Assembly: GCA_017303715.1 (NCBI GenBank)
Contig: JAFLBZ010000039.1
Coordinates: 1-39,286, forward strand
Direction: 5' to 3'
DNA length: 39,286 nt
Origin: Rhodothermia bacterium
GTDB lineage: Bacteria; Bacteroidota; Rhodothermia; Rhodothermales; UBA2364
The notes beneath the pieces were generated by a model, which saw only the letters and a list, made by a program, of their open reading frames with translations, made no database searches and was not told the DNA's origin. The first letter of the stretch is position 1. Each line of letters begins with the position of its first letter. Made by a program: the position numbers and the translations under genes. This document shows, piece by piece, positions 7,918 through 18,700 of the stretch.

Positions 7918-8625
7918 ATGACCACACAATATTTTGCACCGCTTGATTGCTTTGAGGGCAATTATGTTACATTGCCCTCCGAAGAAGCACGGCATGTGGT
8001 ACAAGTCTTACGACGCGGCATTGGTGACGAATTGGTGGTAGTGGATGGTGAAGGTGGCTGGTATAGGGTGAGGATTCAATACGCCAAAAAAGATAAACTA
8101 ATTGCAGAAGTCCTTGAAAAACAAAGGGATGTTGGGGAGCCAGAAGTACGGTTGACAATCGGGCTGGCACTCTTAAAGAGTACGGATCGGTATGAGTGGT
8201 TTCTTGAAAAAGCCGTCGAGTTGGGGGTAACGGCGATTGTGCCTTTGCTGACCCAGCATACCGAGATGCGGCGTTTTAGGCCCGATCGTGCGCAAAAAGT
8301 GATGATTGCGGCCCTTAAGCAAAGTGGTCGTTCTCGTTTACCGTGCTTACATCAACCCACAAATTTTCAAGACCAACTCACCTTACAAGCCGATTTCCGC
8401 GCGGTACTTCATGAGAAAACAATGGAACCAAGCTTGTTTTCTCGGACACGTGGGGAGAAAATCGCCCACACCATGATTTTGGTCGGTCCGGAAGGAGGAT
8501 TTTCCGAGGAAGAGATTCAGCAAGCGGAAGCCCATGGTTGGTTGATGGCCTCATTGGGTGAACGGCGGCTTCGTGCGGAAACGGCTGCTGTGGTTGCGGC
8601 TGGCTTAGGGTTGGTTTCTGTTTGA
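7918..8625 (+). CDS. rsmE: 16S rRNA (uracil-1498-N3)-methyltransferase RsmE
   Basis: 235 residues from ATG 7918; an in-frame TTG at 7906 is possible but would lie closer to the divergent gene. RsmE methylates N3 of U1498 in 16S rRNA using S-adenosylmethionine. The N-terminal PUA-like domain contains EEARHVVQVLRRGIGDEL. The SPOUT methyltransferase domain shows KSTDRYEWFLEKAVELGV, KQSGRSRLP, ILVGPEGGFSEEEI and the knot segment LGERRLRAETAA. Length and motifs are normal. It converges on rnhA with only two bases between the stop codons. Confidence 0.96.
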   Translation: MTTQYFAPLDCFEGNYVTLPSEEARHVVQVLRRGIGDELVVVDGEGGWYRVRIQYAKKDKLIAEVLEKQRDVGEPEVRLTIGLALLKSTDRYEWFLEKAVELGVTAIVPLLTQHTEMRRFRPDRAQKVMIAALKQSGRSRLPCLHQPTNFQDQLTLQADFRAVLHEKTMEPSLFSRTRGEKIAHTMILVGPEGGFSEEEIQQAEAHGWLMASLGERRLRAETAAVVAAGLGLVSV

Positions 8626-8627
8626 GG

Positions 8628-9062
8628 TTATGTTTTTTGCACGGCCTCGACAGCCAGACGATCAACGCGGTTGTTTAGTTCATCATTGGCATGGCCTTTC
8701 ACCTTAATAAACAAGACACGGTGTTTTTGGGTTAATAAAATCAGTTCTTCCCATTGGTCGCGGTTTTCGACAGGCTTATTGTCGGCCTTTCGCCAATTTT
8801 TGTGTACCCATTTTTGCAACCATCCGGCATTGAACGCATTTGCCAAATAGCTACTATCGGTATGGAGGTGGACTTCGCAGGGTTCCTTCAGGGCTTTTAA
8901 TACCTCGATTGCGGCTTGAAGCTCCATCCGGTTATTGGTCGTTTGTGCTTCTCCACCTTGTAAAACCCGTTCCTGCTGGTTATACAACAAGATGGCGGCC
9001 CAGCCTCCTGGCCCCGGATTTCCACTGCAAGCGCCATCCGTATAAGCGGTTATGCGCTTCAA
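8628..9062 (-). CDS. rnhA: Ribonuclease HI
   Basis: 144 residues. It degrades the RNA strand of RNA-DNA hybrids in the cytoplasm. The metal-binding carboxylates are visible: D9 in YTDGACSGNPGPGGW, E47 in TNNRMELQA, D69 in HTDSSY and D134 in NNRVDRLA, with the mobile H124 in KGHAN. The basic segment WVHKNWRKADNKPVENRDQW is also present. The start codon is TTG, and TTGA forms the overlap with the stop of the upstream zinc-ribbon gene. D9 is so close to the start that no other start is possible. Expression is therefore probably coupled to the upstream gene. Confidence 0.97.
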   Translation of the reverse strand: MKRITAYTDGACSGNPGPGGWAAILLYNQQERVLQGGEAQTTNNRMELQAAIEVLKALKEPCEVHLHTDSSYLANAFNAGWLQKWVHKNWRKADNKPVENRDQWEELILLTQKHRVLFIKVKGHANDELNNRVDRLAVEAVQKT

Positions 9063-10177
9063 GGTGTGCCTCCGGTGTTTAGCTGCTGGAGTGCTGCCTC
9101 GGCACGTTGGAATGCTGCATCACCGGGTTTTGAAAGGGTTTTCACTTTTTCGAATTGGGCTTTTGCGGCATCGCTACGGCCAATGGTCATCAACATGACT
9201 CCTTTATTAAAGTTTGCCTGAACATGATTTGGATTTTGTGCCAGAACCTGATTGGTGTTTTCGATGGCTTTCATTGGGTTTACGGCCTTGTCTTTTCGTG
9301 GAGCCTCGGTGATGGCATAGGTTAGGTAAGCAGCACCTAAATCGGTACGGACGTCGGGATTGTCTTTGAGTGTCAAGGATTTTTCATACGCATCAATGGC
9401 TTTTCCGGCGGCATCAATTCGGGTTTGAGGATCGGGTTGTTTATCCATCCAATCATACCAAAGGTGTCCGGCTTTCGACCAGACATCCGGCGTATTAATT
9501 CGTTTAGCGACTTCCGTCATCACATTTCCCGCCAAGTCTTCTCGTTGATTCTGTTGGTAAAGTAAGGCCAATTCTTCAGAAAGCCCTTGTTTTTTATTCT
9601 TGTCAGTTTCCTTTTCGATTTTGGCCATCAAGGCATCCGCTTTGTCTTGAACATCCTTTGGGATAGGGGCAGATTTTGCAACAGGAGGGGCGTTAGAGGG
9701 GGATGTTTGTGAAGTGGTGGTTGCACCCGGTGCACGGGTAAGTGGGGCATGGTCGTAGTTGGCTTTGCTCCACATGGTCATGCCGAAAAGTGCGGCCACT
9801 AAAAGTAAACTTCCACCAATCCAAAGATTCCGCGCCTTGGCTGAAAAGGATTTTGGATCGGGACTGGGAAAAATCGGACGTGGCTGGGTAGGTGCTATTG
9901 CCTCGAAAAGGCCATTTTCAGTTAGAAGTTCGGGTATTGGAGTGCCACAGGCGTAACAAAAACGGGCTTCAGAACGGTTCTCTGCACCACATTGGTCACA
10001 AAAGCGCTTTGAAAAAGGAGGCTGATTGACGGGAATTGCCGCCGTAGGTGTTTCGTTCTCGGCGATTTCTTCGTAAGTAACATGCTGGGAAAGAGACGTG
10101 CCGCATAGGTCACATTGTTCAGTTGTACTCGAAACACTCGCCCCACAAGCAGGACAAATCTGTAGGTTTTTGTTCAT
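9059..10177 (-). CDS. Zinc-ribbon, single-membrane-pass, TPR-like protein
   Basis: 372 residues. Two zinc ribbons lie at the N terminus: C8-x2-C11 with C22-x2-C25, and C60-x2-C63 with C74-x2-C77. One membrane helix follows at about 118-136 (LWIGGSLLLVAALFGMTMW), then a low-complexity T/S/P linker, then helical repeats at about 165-370 resembling tetratricopeptide repeats (NPNHVQANFNKGVMLMTIGR is one). The layout puts the ribbons in the cytoplasm and the repeats outside the inner membrane. Its function is unknown; the repeats suggest a protein-binding or assembly role. It overlaps the rnhA start by four bases. Confidence 0.85.
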   Translation of the reverse strand: MNKNLQICPACGASVSSTTEQCDLCGTSLSQHVTYEEIAENETPTAAIPVNQPPFSKRFCDQCGAENRSEARFCYACGTPIPELLTENGLFEAIAPTQPRPIFPSPDPKSFSAKARNLWIGGSLLLVAALFGMTMWSKANYDHAPLTRAPGATTTSQTSPSNAPPVAKSAPIPKDVQDKADALMAKIEKETDKNKKQGLSEELALLYQQNQREDLAGNVMTEVAKRINTPDVWSKAGHLWYDWMDKQPDPQTRIDAAGKAIDAYEKSLTLKDNPDVRTDLGAAYLTYAITEAPRKDKAVNPMKAIENTNQVLAQNPNHVQANFNKGVMLMTIGRSDAAKAQFEKVKTLSKPGDAAFQRAEAALQQLNTGGTP

Positions 10178-10363
10178 GGTGCCAATTTTAATTTGTATGT
10201 TTAGCCCTTGCTAATGCCTTAAATTGGGAAATGGTTCCGATTTCATCAAGACCCAAAATAGAAAATGAGTGTCTCCATCCTAAATCCACATGATTCCAAT
10301 GTGTTTTTAAGACAATATGTGGGAGGTCGGTCACTAAAGTTAAACATTTATAAACGTAAAGAA

Positions 10364-13327
10364 ATGCGTAAAACCTTATGGCTCTGGCTCTTATGGCCCT
10401 TATTCCTGAATGCCCAGACGGGAGAATGGCAACAAAAAGTAGCTTATGAAATGGATATTCAGGTGTATCCTGAAAAACATCAACTTAAAGGATTTCAACG
10501 ACTTACCTATACAAACAACAGTCCTGATACCTTACAAGTGGTGTATTATCATTTATATTTTAATGCCTTTCAGCCAAATTCCATGATGGCCGAGCGGAAC
10601 CGTCAGTTACCTGACCCAGATGGTAGGGTGGTTCCTCGTATTTTTAACCTCAAGGAAAATGAAATAGGCTGGCATAGGGTAGATAAACTCCGTCAGGATG
10701 GGGTAACGGTCGCCTTTGAGGTATATGATACCGTTATGAAGGTGAAGCTGGCAAAGCCTATTCCTCCCGGTGCGAATACAGTTTTCGAAATGAATTTTTG
10801 GTCGCAGGTTCCGTTACAAACACGGCGGAATGGGCGAGACTCTAATGAGGGCGTGGACTTCTCCATGAGCCAATGGTATCCCAAAATGGCGAACTACGAT
10901 CAACGAGGTTGGTATGCCCGACCATATATTGGGCGTGAGTTTTATGCGCCTTTTGGTTCGTTTGATGTGAAGATCAACATGCCCAAGGCATTTGTCCTTG
11001 GTGGAACTGGCGTTGTACAAAATCCAGATGAGGTGGGGCATGGTTATGGCACAAAACAAGCCGTAGGCGATACCTTAGAGTGGCATTTTAAGGCGGAAAA
11101 TGTACACGACTTTGCTTGGGTGGCCGATACAGACTATGCGCATGACATTGCAACCACGGCAAAAGGTACAAAAATACACATCTTATACCTGAAGCAGAAC
11201 GTGCAGACATGGGGAGGGATGAAAGACATTGCCCCTAAAATTCTGGATAAATTAAGCGAGCTTTTTGGTGAATATGCCTATCCCCAATTTACCATTTCCC
11301 AAGCGGGCGATGGAGGAATGGAATACCCGATGATTATTTTCATCACGGGGAGTAGGGGTTCACTACAATCGTTGTTGGGTGTCACCATCCACGAGGGGGC
11401 ACATGAGTGGTTTTATGGCATGATGGGGTCTAATGAGATGGATTATGCTTGGATGGATGAAGGCTTCACCAGCTATGCAACAACCGAGGTTTCCGGAAAA
11501 TTACTGCGGAATCAGACCGATCCAAGTCATGCCGGAGCTTATAGTGCTATTGTTGCTGCACGTAAATATGGGTTTTATGAACCGTTAAGTACCCCTTCAG
11601 ATTGGTTCGAGACCAATGGTGGTTACAGCACTGCCGCATATTCCGGCGGTCAGATGATGGCGGAAATGCTGGGCTATGTGATCTCGCCAGAACTACGGGA
11701 TAAGTGGTTTTTGGAATACTACAAAAAATTCCGCTTTCGCCACCCAGAACCGCACGATTTGGAACTTCTTGCCGAAAAAATAAGTGGTCTTCAACTGGAT
11801 TGGTTCTTCGATCAATGGACGTTGCGGAATTGGAAAAATGATTATGCCCTTGGCAAACTGACCTATAAAAAAACTGAAAAAGGCTACGAAACACTCGTAA
11901 ACCTAAAAAGATTGGGTCGGGCGGTGATGCCCATAGACCTGCAAGTAGTGATGGAAGATGGCAGTACGCAATGGGTGAACATACCGGTATCCGAGATGCT
12001 GGGGCACAAGCCCGTTCCCAAGGGCTGGAAGGTTTTGCCTGCTTGGGGATGGACTTCACCAACCTACGATGTTTTGTTGTCGTTGCCCCAAAAACCTCTT
12101 TATGCAGAAATTGATCCACTTGGCTTGATGTTAGACGAAAATCGTCTCAACAACATTAACAAAGGAAAACACGCCAATGTTACGGCCTTCATGAAACCCC
12201 CTCAGCTTTACGGAAATCGGTACAGCCGTGCGTGGGCTGTTTTTCCTGCATACAATAGCACGATGGGTGTAGGCGTAGGTGCGCAAGTGCGTGGAATTGC
12301 ACCTTTCAATAACGATCTTTTGAATACCCAAGTGAGCCTTTACACGGGGCTTGGTAGCAAAGACTATCAAGTGGAAACTCTTTCCGATGCTCTTGCCCTC
12401 ATCAATTATGACTTCTTATACGAAAAAGAGTTGGGGCGACATCTTGGGGATTGGCGCGCAAAACTCTCTTTTGACAGTGATCAAGGAATCGTGGAAGACC
12501 GGTTGGTTGTTTCCCACAACTTAACGCCATTTTTGGACAGAAAAAGCTTCAAACGTACCCTCACGTTGGGCTTCACACACAACGATCGCATTATTGAGGG
12601 AGCTTATCCAAACGAAGGCTATATTTGGAGCGATAAAAATGTTTTGAGTGGCATGGTGGCTTATCGTTCGCAAAAAGCCGATCGTTTTGTGGAAGCAATG
12701 CTTGAATTTGGTGGGGCTTCATTAGATAAGCCCGTTGCGTTAGATGATTATAATAGTGCAAACAGAATGCAAATCAAAGCCCAACGTCGTTTGGGGCTTG
12801 GAAGGTCAAAAAATGGTCTTGCGCGTTTACATATAGGCATTGGTCCGAAGAATTTGGCGCCACAAAAACGCTTTATTGCGGGCAGTCCAGATTTGGAAAA
12901 CCAATGGCGCTCGGATGCTTTCCGCACATTGTCTTCGCTCTCTACCGTTACCAACGTTAAGGCATTCTCCGGCGTTGGTCCTATCAGCTATTCCTTTGGC
13001 CGGGATGAAGGCTTTTTTATGATTGCTGGGAGTTTGTTGTGGGAGGTGAATCCCAAACTTAAATCGCCAGTGCTTGCACCCCTGACGGCCAATGTGTTCT
13101 TGGGGCTTGCAACAATGGGAGGCAGCCTCCTTAACGATGGCGGGTTTGCCGTCAATTATAACTTGGCGTCCCTTGGTTCGCTCTCAAAATGGGTTAAACA
13201 ATCTGACGTGTTATCTGGCATGAACCTAAGTCTTAAATTCCCGCTTTTTGTGGGTACACCGCATTTGGTGGATGGTAAAAATAAATTTGCTTTCCGCTAT
13301 AAGTTTGGGGTTGAACATGCCTTTTAA
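10364..13327 (+). CDS. Exported M1 metallopeptidase with C-terminal outer-membrane barrel-like domain
   Basis: 987 residues from ATG 10364, chosen because a signal peptide (MRKTLWLWLLWPLFLNAQ) starts there; the frame is open 33 codons further upstream. The N-terminal part is an M1 gluzincin: exopeptidase-type motif GGMEYP (E320), then H343-E-G-A-H347 with 18 residues to E366 (WMDEGF), the classic HExxH-x18-E zinc site. From about residue 600 the sequence changes to alternating hydrophobic strands with glycine and aromatic residues and ends FRYKFGVEHAF, as outer-membrane barrels do. Ordinary M1 enzymes end with a helical domain instead. This suggests a peptidase anchored by its own barrel. The peptidase call is firm; the barrel call is from pattern only. 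Confidence 0.88.
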   Translation: MRKTLWLWLLWPLFLNAQTGEWQQKVAYEMDIQVYPEKHQLKGFQRLTYTNNSPDTLQVVYYHLYFNAFQPNSMMAERNRQLPDPDGRVVPRIFNLKENEIGWHRVDKLRQDGVTVAFEVYDTVMKVKLAKPIPPGANTVFEMNFWSQVPLQTRRNGRDSNEGVDFSMSQWYPKMANYDQRGWYARPYIGREFYAPFGSFDVKINMPKAFVLGGTGVVQNPDEVGHGYGTKQAVGDTLEWHFKAENVHDFAWVADTDYAHDIATTAKGTKIHILYLKQNVQTWGGMKDIAPKILDKLSELFGEYAYPQFTISQAGDGGMEYPMIIFITGSRGSLQSLLGVTIHEGAHEWFYGMMGSNEMDYAWMDEGFTSYATTEVSGKLLRNQTDPSHAGAYSAIVAARKYGFYEPLSTPSDWFETNGGYSTAAYSGGQMMAEMLGYVISPELRDKWFLEYYKKFRFRHPEPHDLELLAEKISGLQLDWFFDQWTLRNWKNDYALGKLTYKKTEKGYETLVNLKRLGRAVMPIDLQVVMEDGSTQWVNIPVSEMLGHKPVPKGWKVLPAWGWTSPTYDVLLSLPQKPLYAEIDPLGLMLDENRLNNINKGKHANVTAFMKPPQLYGNRYSRAWAVFPAYNSTMGVGVGAQVRGIAPFNNDLLNTQVSLYTGLGSKDYQVETLSDALALINYDFLYEKELGRHLGDWRAKLSFDSDQGIVEDRLVVSHNLTPFLDRKSFKRTLTLGFTHNDRIIEGAYPNEGYIWSDKNVLSGMVAYRSQKADRFVEAMLEFGGASLDKPVALDDYNSANRMQIKAQRRLGLGRSKNGLARLHIGIGPKNLAPQKRFIAGSPDLENQWRSDAFRTLSSLSTVTNVKAFSGVGPISYSFGRDEGFFMIAGSLLWEVNPKLKSPVLAPLTANVFLGLATMGGSLLNDGGFAVNYNLASLGSLSKWVKQSDVLSGMNLSLKFPLFVGTPHLVDGKNKFAFRYKFGVEHAF

Positions 13328-13353
13328 TTCCATTATCATTTACACTGTTTTTA

Positions 13354-15567
13354 ATGGCTCATAATATGTTTAAATTTTTTAAGTATTTGTTATTATTGGG
13401 TTTATTCCATAAAGATATTTTAGTGACAGCGCAGTATTTGCCACAATTGCCTCAAAAGAAATTGGTGGTGATGAATTTGGCCGCACATCCAGACGACGAG
13501 GATGGGCAAACATTGGCCTATTATCGTTATGGCAAAGATGCCGTCGCATACAGCATTATCTACACCAGAGGTGAAGGGGGGCAGAATGAGATTGGGCCGG
13601 AATTGTACGAATCATTGGGCGCACTTCGTACCCAAGAGACCGAGCGAGCAGCGCGTATCTTAGGTACAAAGGTTTATTTTTTGAATTACCCTGATTTTGG
13701 GTTCTCTAAGTTTGCGAAAGAAGCCTTTGAAAAATGGGGAGGCAGGGAAGCCGTTATTGCAAAGATTGTTTATATGGTGCGTAAGTTAAAACCGGATGTA
13801 ATGTTCACCAACCACGATACGGTGACTGTTGGGCCAACGCGCCAGCACGGACAACATCAGGCCGTAGGCATTTCTGCACTTGCTGCTTTCCGATTGGCAG
13901 CGGATCCCACCTATCATCCCGAACAACTGCGTGAACAGGGTGTGAGCCTTTGGCAGCCAAAGCGTTTTTTCTGGCGGAATTGGATGGCGACTTCCGGAGA
14001 AGTGCAAATCGCGGTTTCTGATCCATACAAGGATGGACTGACGTATCAGCAAGTGGCCTTAAATGCCCTCAAGGAACATGCCTCGCAGGGGATGGATTTC
14101 TTTGCGGGTAGGCGGTCTTTTCCGCGTTATACGTATTTCCGGTTGATTGGTAAGGCTACTCATGCAGCTCTACACCCAACCGACTTGGCGGGAAATTTAG
14201 AAACCGTCCTTCGCAAAGCCGATTTGCCGTACTACTTAGATGCAGGTGGGTATTTTACTGCGGGAAAAGTATCGGTTGTAAATCGGCCTTTTGGCAAAGT
14301 GACTGCGGGAGAAAAGGTGGTACTGAATGTGCCTCAAGCCGATTTGACGACGCTCAAAGTCTGGTTGGATGGGGCTCCGATGGTATTGAAAAAAGAGGAA
14401 AAACAACTGTTTAGCTTTGCAGTACCCACTGCCGCTGTTGCCTCATTTCCCAAAATACCGAACCAATACATGCGGTTTTCAAATGCGCCTGTTTTTAGTT
14501 ATGCCATTATTCGTAAAAACAAAATTGTGCAAGCTGGATACCTACCCCTCGAAATCGCTCCTGTGGTTTATTTAGCGCCACTTCCGCCGGTTGTTCGCTT
14601 ATCGCAAGGGGAAAATACCTTTACATTTACCGGACAAATATTTGATGCTACCGCAAATCGTTTGGAGGCAACGTTGCAATTCCAAGACGAACGACTGAAA
14701 AATATCCCCGTTTCTATCTCGGTTACGTCCAAATCGGAAGGAAAAATTGAGCTACTGTGCAGCGTCCAAGTTGACGGCGATTTGCCGGAAGGAAATTACC
14801 CTTATACCCTTTCGTTACGTTCCGCCGGAAGGCGAACAGCAGAGGCAAAGCAAGTAGGTGTGATGCGGGTACTGAAAACCGAGGTCGCCAAAGGATTGCG
14901 TGTTGGCATAATCAAAAGCTATGACGATACACTACCAATGGCGTTAAAAGAATTGAATGTTTCGTATAAAATGTTGGATTCATTGGACTTGGCGGAGAAG
15001 AAGTTTGACCATTTGCACACCATTATCGTGGACATTCGGGCGTATTTTGTACGAAAGGATTTGCGCATGCACAACGGTAATTTATTGGAATGGGTAAAGA
15101 ATGGTGGGAATTTGATTGTACAGTATCAAAAAACCTTTGAATGGAATGCCGGAGAAACAGATCCACTTGATCCGTCCAAGAAAAATCCAGAAACCACTTT
15201 TGCCCCATACCCAATTCGTTTAGGCGGACGGGATCGCGTCACGTATGAAAATGCTCCGGTTATGCTCTTACAACCGCAACATGTGCTGTTCCAGCAACCA
15301 AATACCATTACTGGACAAGATTGGGAGGGCTGGATCCAAGAACGCGGCCTGTATTTCCCTAATCAATACGATCAATCCTATACCGAACTGTTTGCAATGG
15401 CAGATCCGGGGGAAAAAGCATATAGGGGAAGCACACTTTTGGCGACCTATGGCAAAGGGACGTACCTTTTTACGGCGCTTAGCTGGTATCGTCAATTACA
15501 AGTGCTACATTCGGGTGCTTTTAGGATGTTTGCCAACTTGATTTCCTTGCCCCTTACCAAGCAATAA
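13354..15567 (+). CDS. Exported PIG-L family deacetylase with C-terminal amidotransferase-like domain
   Basis: 737 residues; an ATG four codons later (13366) gives a cleaner signal peptide (MFKFFKYLLLLGLF). The PIG-L/LmbE deacetylase domain shows AHPDDE (H45, D47, D48, E49) near the N terminus and the second metal-binding cluster at GPTRQHGQHQAVG. Such enzymes remove acetyl groups from N-acetylglucosamine-type sugars with a zinc ion. A middle part of about 250 residues is beta-rich. From about residue 515, GLRVGIIKSYDDTLPMAL through LEWVKNGGNLIVQYQ resembles the class-I-amidotransferase-like fold, without an obvious catalytic Cys. It lies 26 bases after the M1 gene on the same strand, so co-transcription is likely. 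The substrate is unknown. Confidence 0.88.
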   Translation: MAHNMFKFFKYLLLLGLFHKDILVTAQYLPQLPQKKLVVMNLAAHPDDEDGQTLAYYRYGKDAVAYSIIYTRGEGGQNEIGPELYESLGALRTQETERAARILGTKVYFLNYPDFGFSKFAKEAFEKWGGREAVIAKIVYMVRKLKPDVMFTNHDTVTVGPTRQHGQHQAVGISALAAFRLAADPTYHPEQLREQGVSLWQPKRFFWRNWMATSGEVQIAVSDPYKDGLTYQQVALNALKEHASQGMDFFAGRRSFPRYTYFRLIGKATHAALHPTDLAGNLETVLRKADLPYYLDAGGYFTAGKVSVVNRPFGKVTAGEKVVLNVPQADLTTLKVWLDGAPMVLKKEEKQLFSFAVPTAAVASFPKIPNQYMRFSNAPVFSYAIIRKNKIVQAGYLPLEIAPVVYLAPLPPVVRLSQGENTFTFTGQIFDATANRLEATLQFQDERLKNIPVSISVTSKSEGKIELLCSVQVDGDLPEGNYPYTLSLRSAGRRTAEAKQVGVMRVLKTEVAKGLRVGIIKSYDDTLPMALKELNVSYKMLDSLDLAEKKFDHLHTIIVDIRAYFVRKDLRMHNGNLLEWVKNGGNLIVQYQKTFEWNAGETDPLDPSKKNPETTFAPYPIRLGGRDRVTYENAPVMLLQPQHVLFQQPNTITGQDWEGWIQERGLYFPNQYDQSYTELFAMADPGEKAYRGSTLLATYGKGTYLFTALSWYRQLQVLHSGAFRMFANLISLPLTKQ

Positions 15568-15744
15568 TGTTGGTTGCCGTTTGGTAAAGATTTAGAGGGT
15601 GTATATGATCAATTAATTGTAATGGCACATTCTGTTTAGAATAAGTTATTGTAACTTAATTGTTTAATGAATGCAAGGTGCATCGCCGTTTTATACCAAA
15701 TATTGTATTCTACGTTTTCCAATTATTTTAATCCCATTTTGAAC

Positions 15745-18700
15745 ATGAGAAAATTGATCTGGTATGGATTGTTGTTGTTGATGGCAATTGGGGTTGTGCC
15801 TGCCCAAAAAAGGAATCGCCCGCAACCAACTCCAACGACAACAAAAGCTTCGGTCGTGGCTTTGGACACCAGTTACCTGAGCACAAAGCGGTTTCGGAAT
15901 ATCGGGCCATTCCGTGGTGGACGATCAGCCGCCGTCACGGGTATTCCAGGGAAGCCCTTTGCCTTTCTTTTTGGGAGTGTTGGCGGCGGCGTTTGGCAAA
16001 CGAAAGATGCCGGACAAACTTGGCGGAACCTGTCGGATGGATTTTTTGGCGGCTCTATCGGAGCCGTTGCCGTGAGTGAATGGGACAATAATGTGGTTTA
16101 TGTAGGTGGTGGCGAAAAAACGGTTCGTGGAAATGTCTCGTATGGCTTGGGCATGTGGAAATCATTTGATGCGGGTAAAACTTGGCAACCCCTTGGCTTA
16201 GATGACACCCGCCATATCACGCGCATCCGAATTCATCCCAAAAATCCAGATGTGGTTTATGCTGCTGCGTTAGGCCATTTGTTCGGCCCTAATGAGCAAC
16301 GCGGCGTATTCCGTAGTAAGGATGGGGGGAAATCTTGGGAAAAAGTCCTGTATGCTGGGCCAGATGCCGGCGCGGTTGATCTGGTGATGGATCCTACCAA
16401 TCCAAGGGTATTGTATGCAACAACTTGGCAAGTAAAACGCACCCCATACAGCTTAGAAAGTGGCGGCAGTGGTTCGGGTTTGTGGAAGTCCACCGATGGC
16501 GGCGATACTTGGAAAAATATTTCGCGTGCCAATGGACTTCCGAAAGGGCTTCTTGGCATCATTGGCGTTACCGTCTCTCCGGCAAATCCAGATCGGCTCT
16601 GGGCCATTGTTGAGGCAGAAGATGGTGGTGTATTCCGCTCCGACGACGGGGGCGCAATCTGGCGGAAACTTAATTCAGACCGCAATCTCAGGCAGCGGGC
16701 GTGGTATTATACCCGCATTTATGCTGACCCGCAAAATGTGGATCAGGTATATGTCCTTAATGTGGATTTTTGGCGATCAAAAGATGGCGGAAGAACCTTC
16801 TCCAATATCAATACGCCACATGGTGACCATCACGACCTATGGATTGATCCACAAGACCCGCTCAGAATGGTCATTGGAGACGATGGCGGGGCACAAGTCA
16901 CTGTAGATGGCGGCGAAAATTGGAGTACCTATCACAATCAACCCACAGCCCAATTTTATCGTGTGGTGACCGATGACCACTTTCCATATCGGATTTATGG
17001 CGCTCAGCAGGACAATTCAACTGTTCGGATCCTTCACCGTAGCGATGGATTTGGTATTACAGAACGGGATTGGGAGGAAACAGCTGGCGGCGAAAGTGGG
17101 CATATTGCCATTGATCCAAGAGATAACGACATCGTTTATGGTGGTTCTTATGGTGGATTCCTCACCCGAAAAAACCATCGAACAGGCGAGGAGCGGGACA
17201 TTAACCCTTGGCCTGATAATCCTATGGGGCATGGCGCCGGAGATTTGAAGTACCGATTCCAGTGGAATTTCCCCATTTTGTATTCCCGACATTCGTCAAA
17301 TACCCTCTATGCGGCTGCGCAAGTCCTCTTTAAAACCGAAAATGAAGGGCAAACTTGGGAGCCGATCAGTGGAGATCTGACCCGCAACGATCCCCAAACA
17401 TTGGGTTCTTCCGGTGGTCCTATTACCAAGGACAATACCAGTGTGGAATATTATGGAACCATCTTTGCCGTTGCCGAGGGATTGGAAAAAGGCGTTATTT
17501 GGACTGGGTCTGACGATGGGTTAATTCACCTCACGCGCGATGGTGGGAAAACGTGGAAAGCCGTAACACCACCCACAAATTTGTTACCAGAATGGGCACA
17601 AATCAATAGTATTGAGCCACACCCCACCAATCCGGGTGGCTTATATGTGGCCGCTACCCGCTATAAATCAGATGACAGTAAGCCTTATTTGTTAAAGACG
17701 ACCGACTATGGCGCTTCATGGTCGTTAATTACAAAGGGAATTGATGCTGGGCATTTTACACGTGTTATTCGAGCAGATGCTGGGCGTCCGGGATTGTTGT
17801 TTGCTGGTACGGAGTTTGGCCTATATGCCTCGATTGACGATGGGCAAAATTGGTTCTCGTTTCAAAAAAACCTTCCGATCGTCCCAATTACAGACCTTAC
17901 CATAAAAAACAATGACTTAATTATTGCGACACAGGGACGCTCTTTTTGGATCATGGATGATCTGACACTTCTTCATCAACTGACGCCCGAAGTGTATGCC
18001 AAGCCATACGTACTCCTGAAGCCCAGGCCAACCTACCGCATGGGCGGCGGTGGCGGTCGTGGATCGCTGACCGTAGGAGAAAACCCGCTAAGTGGCGTAC
18101 AACTTTCCTATTACTTTAAGCAATTACCCGATAGTGCTTCTGTGAAGCTAAAACTGCTTGGACGTGACGGAAAAGCCATTCGCACGTTCTCGCCGAAAGG
18201 CAGACCGGAAACTAGAATGTCCCTGAAAAAAGGCATGAACACCTTTTCTTGGAACATGCGATATCCAGAGGCCGAACGGTTTGATGGTCTTATTTTGTGG
18301 GCTGGGGGAACGCAAGGCCCAAAAGCTACACCCGGTCTATACGAAGCACGGCTTTTTGTGGGGAATGACTCGCTCTCAGTCCCCTTTGAAATCCTAAAAG
18401 ACCCACGTGTACAGGCAACACAAGCCGATCTGGAAGCCCAGTTTGACTTCCTTGTGCAAGTGAGAGACGACCTTTCTGAAATCCACCGAAGCATCAAGCA
18501 AATCCGTTCCACACGCGAGGCCATTAAGCGGGTGGCGTCTGGAGATAAGGCCGTTAAAGCGGCTGGCGATGCGCTTCTGCAAACAATGACGGCCATCGAA
18601 GAAGCCTTATACCAAACGAAGAACCAAAGTGGACAAGACCCACTGAATTATCCAATCAAGTTAAACAACCGATTAAGTGCTTTGGCTTCCTCTGTTGGTT

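Noticed and set aside
7883-7939. A GTG start at 7939 for the FemAB-like gene.
   Set aside because: It would overlap the start of the divergent rsmE gene, leaving no room for either promoter.
10265-10363. An upstream ATG extending the M1 peptidase by 33 residues.
   Set aside because: The added residues are not hydrophobic and would bury the signal peptide that starts cleanly at 10364.
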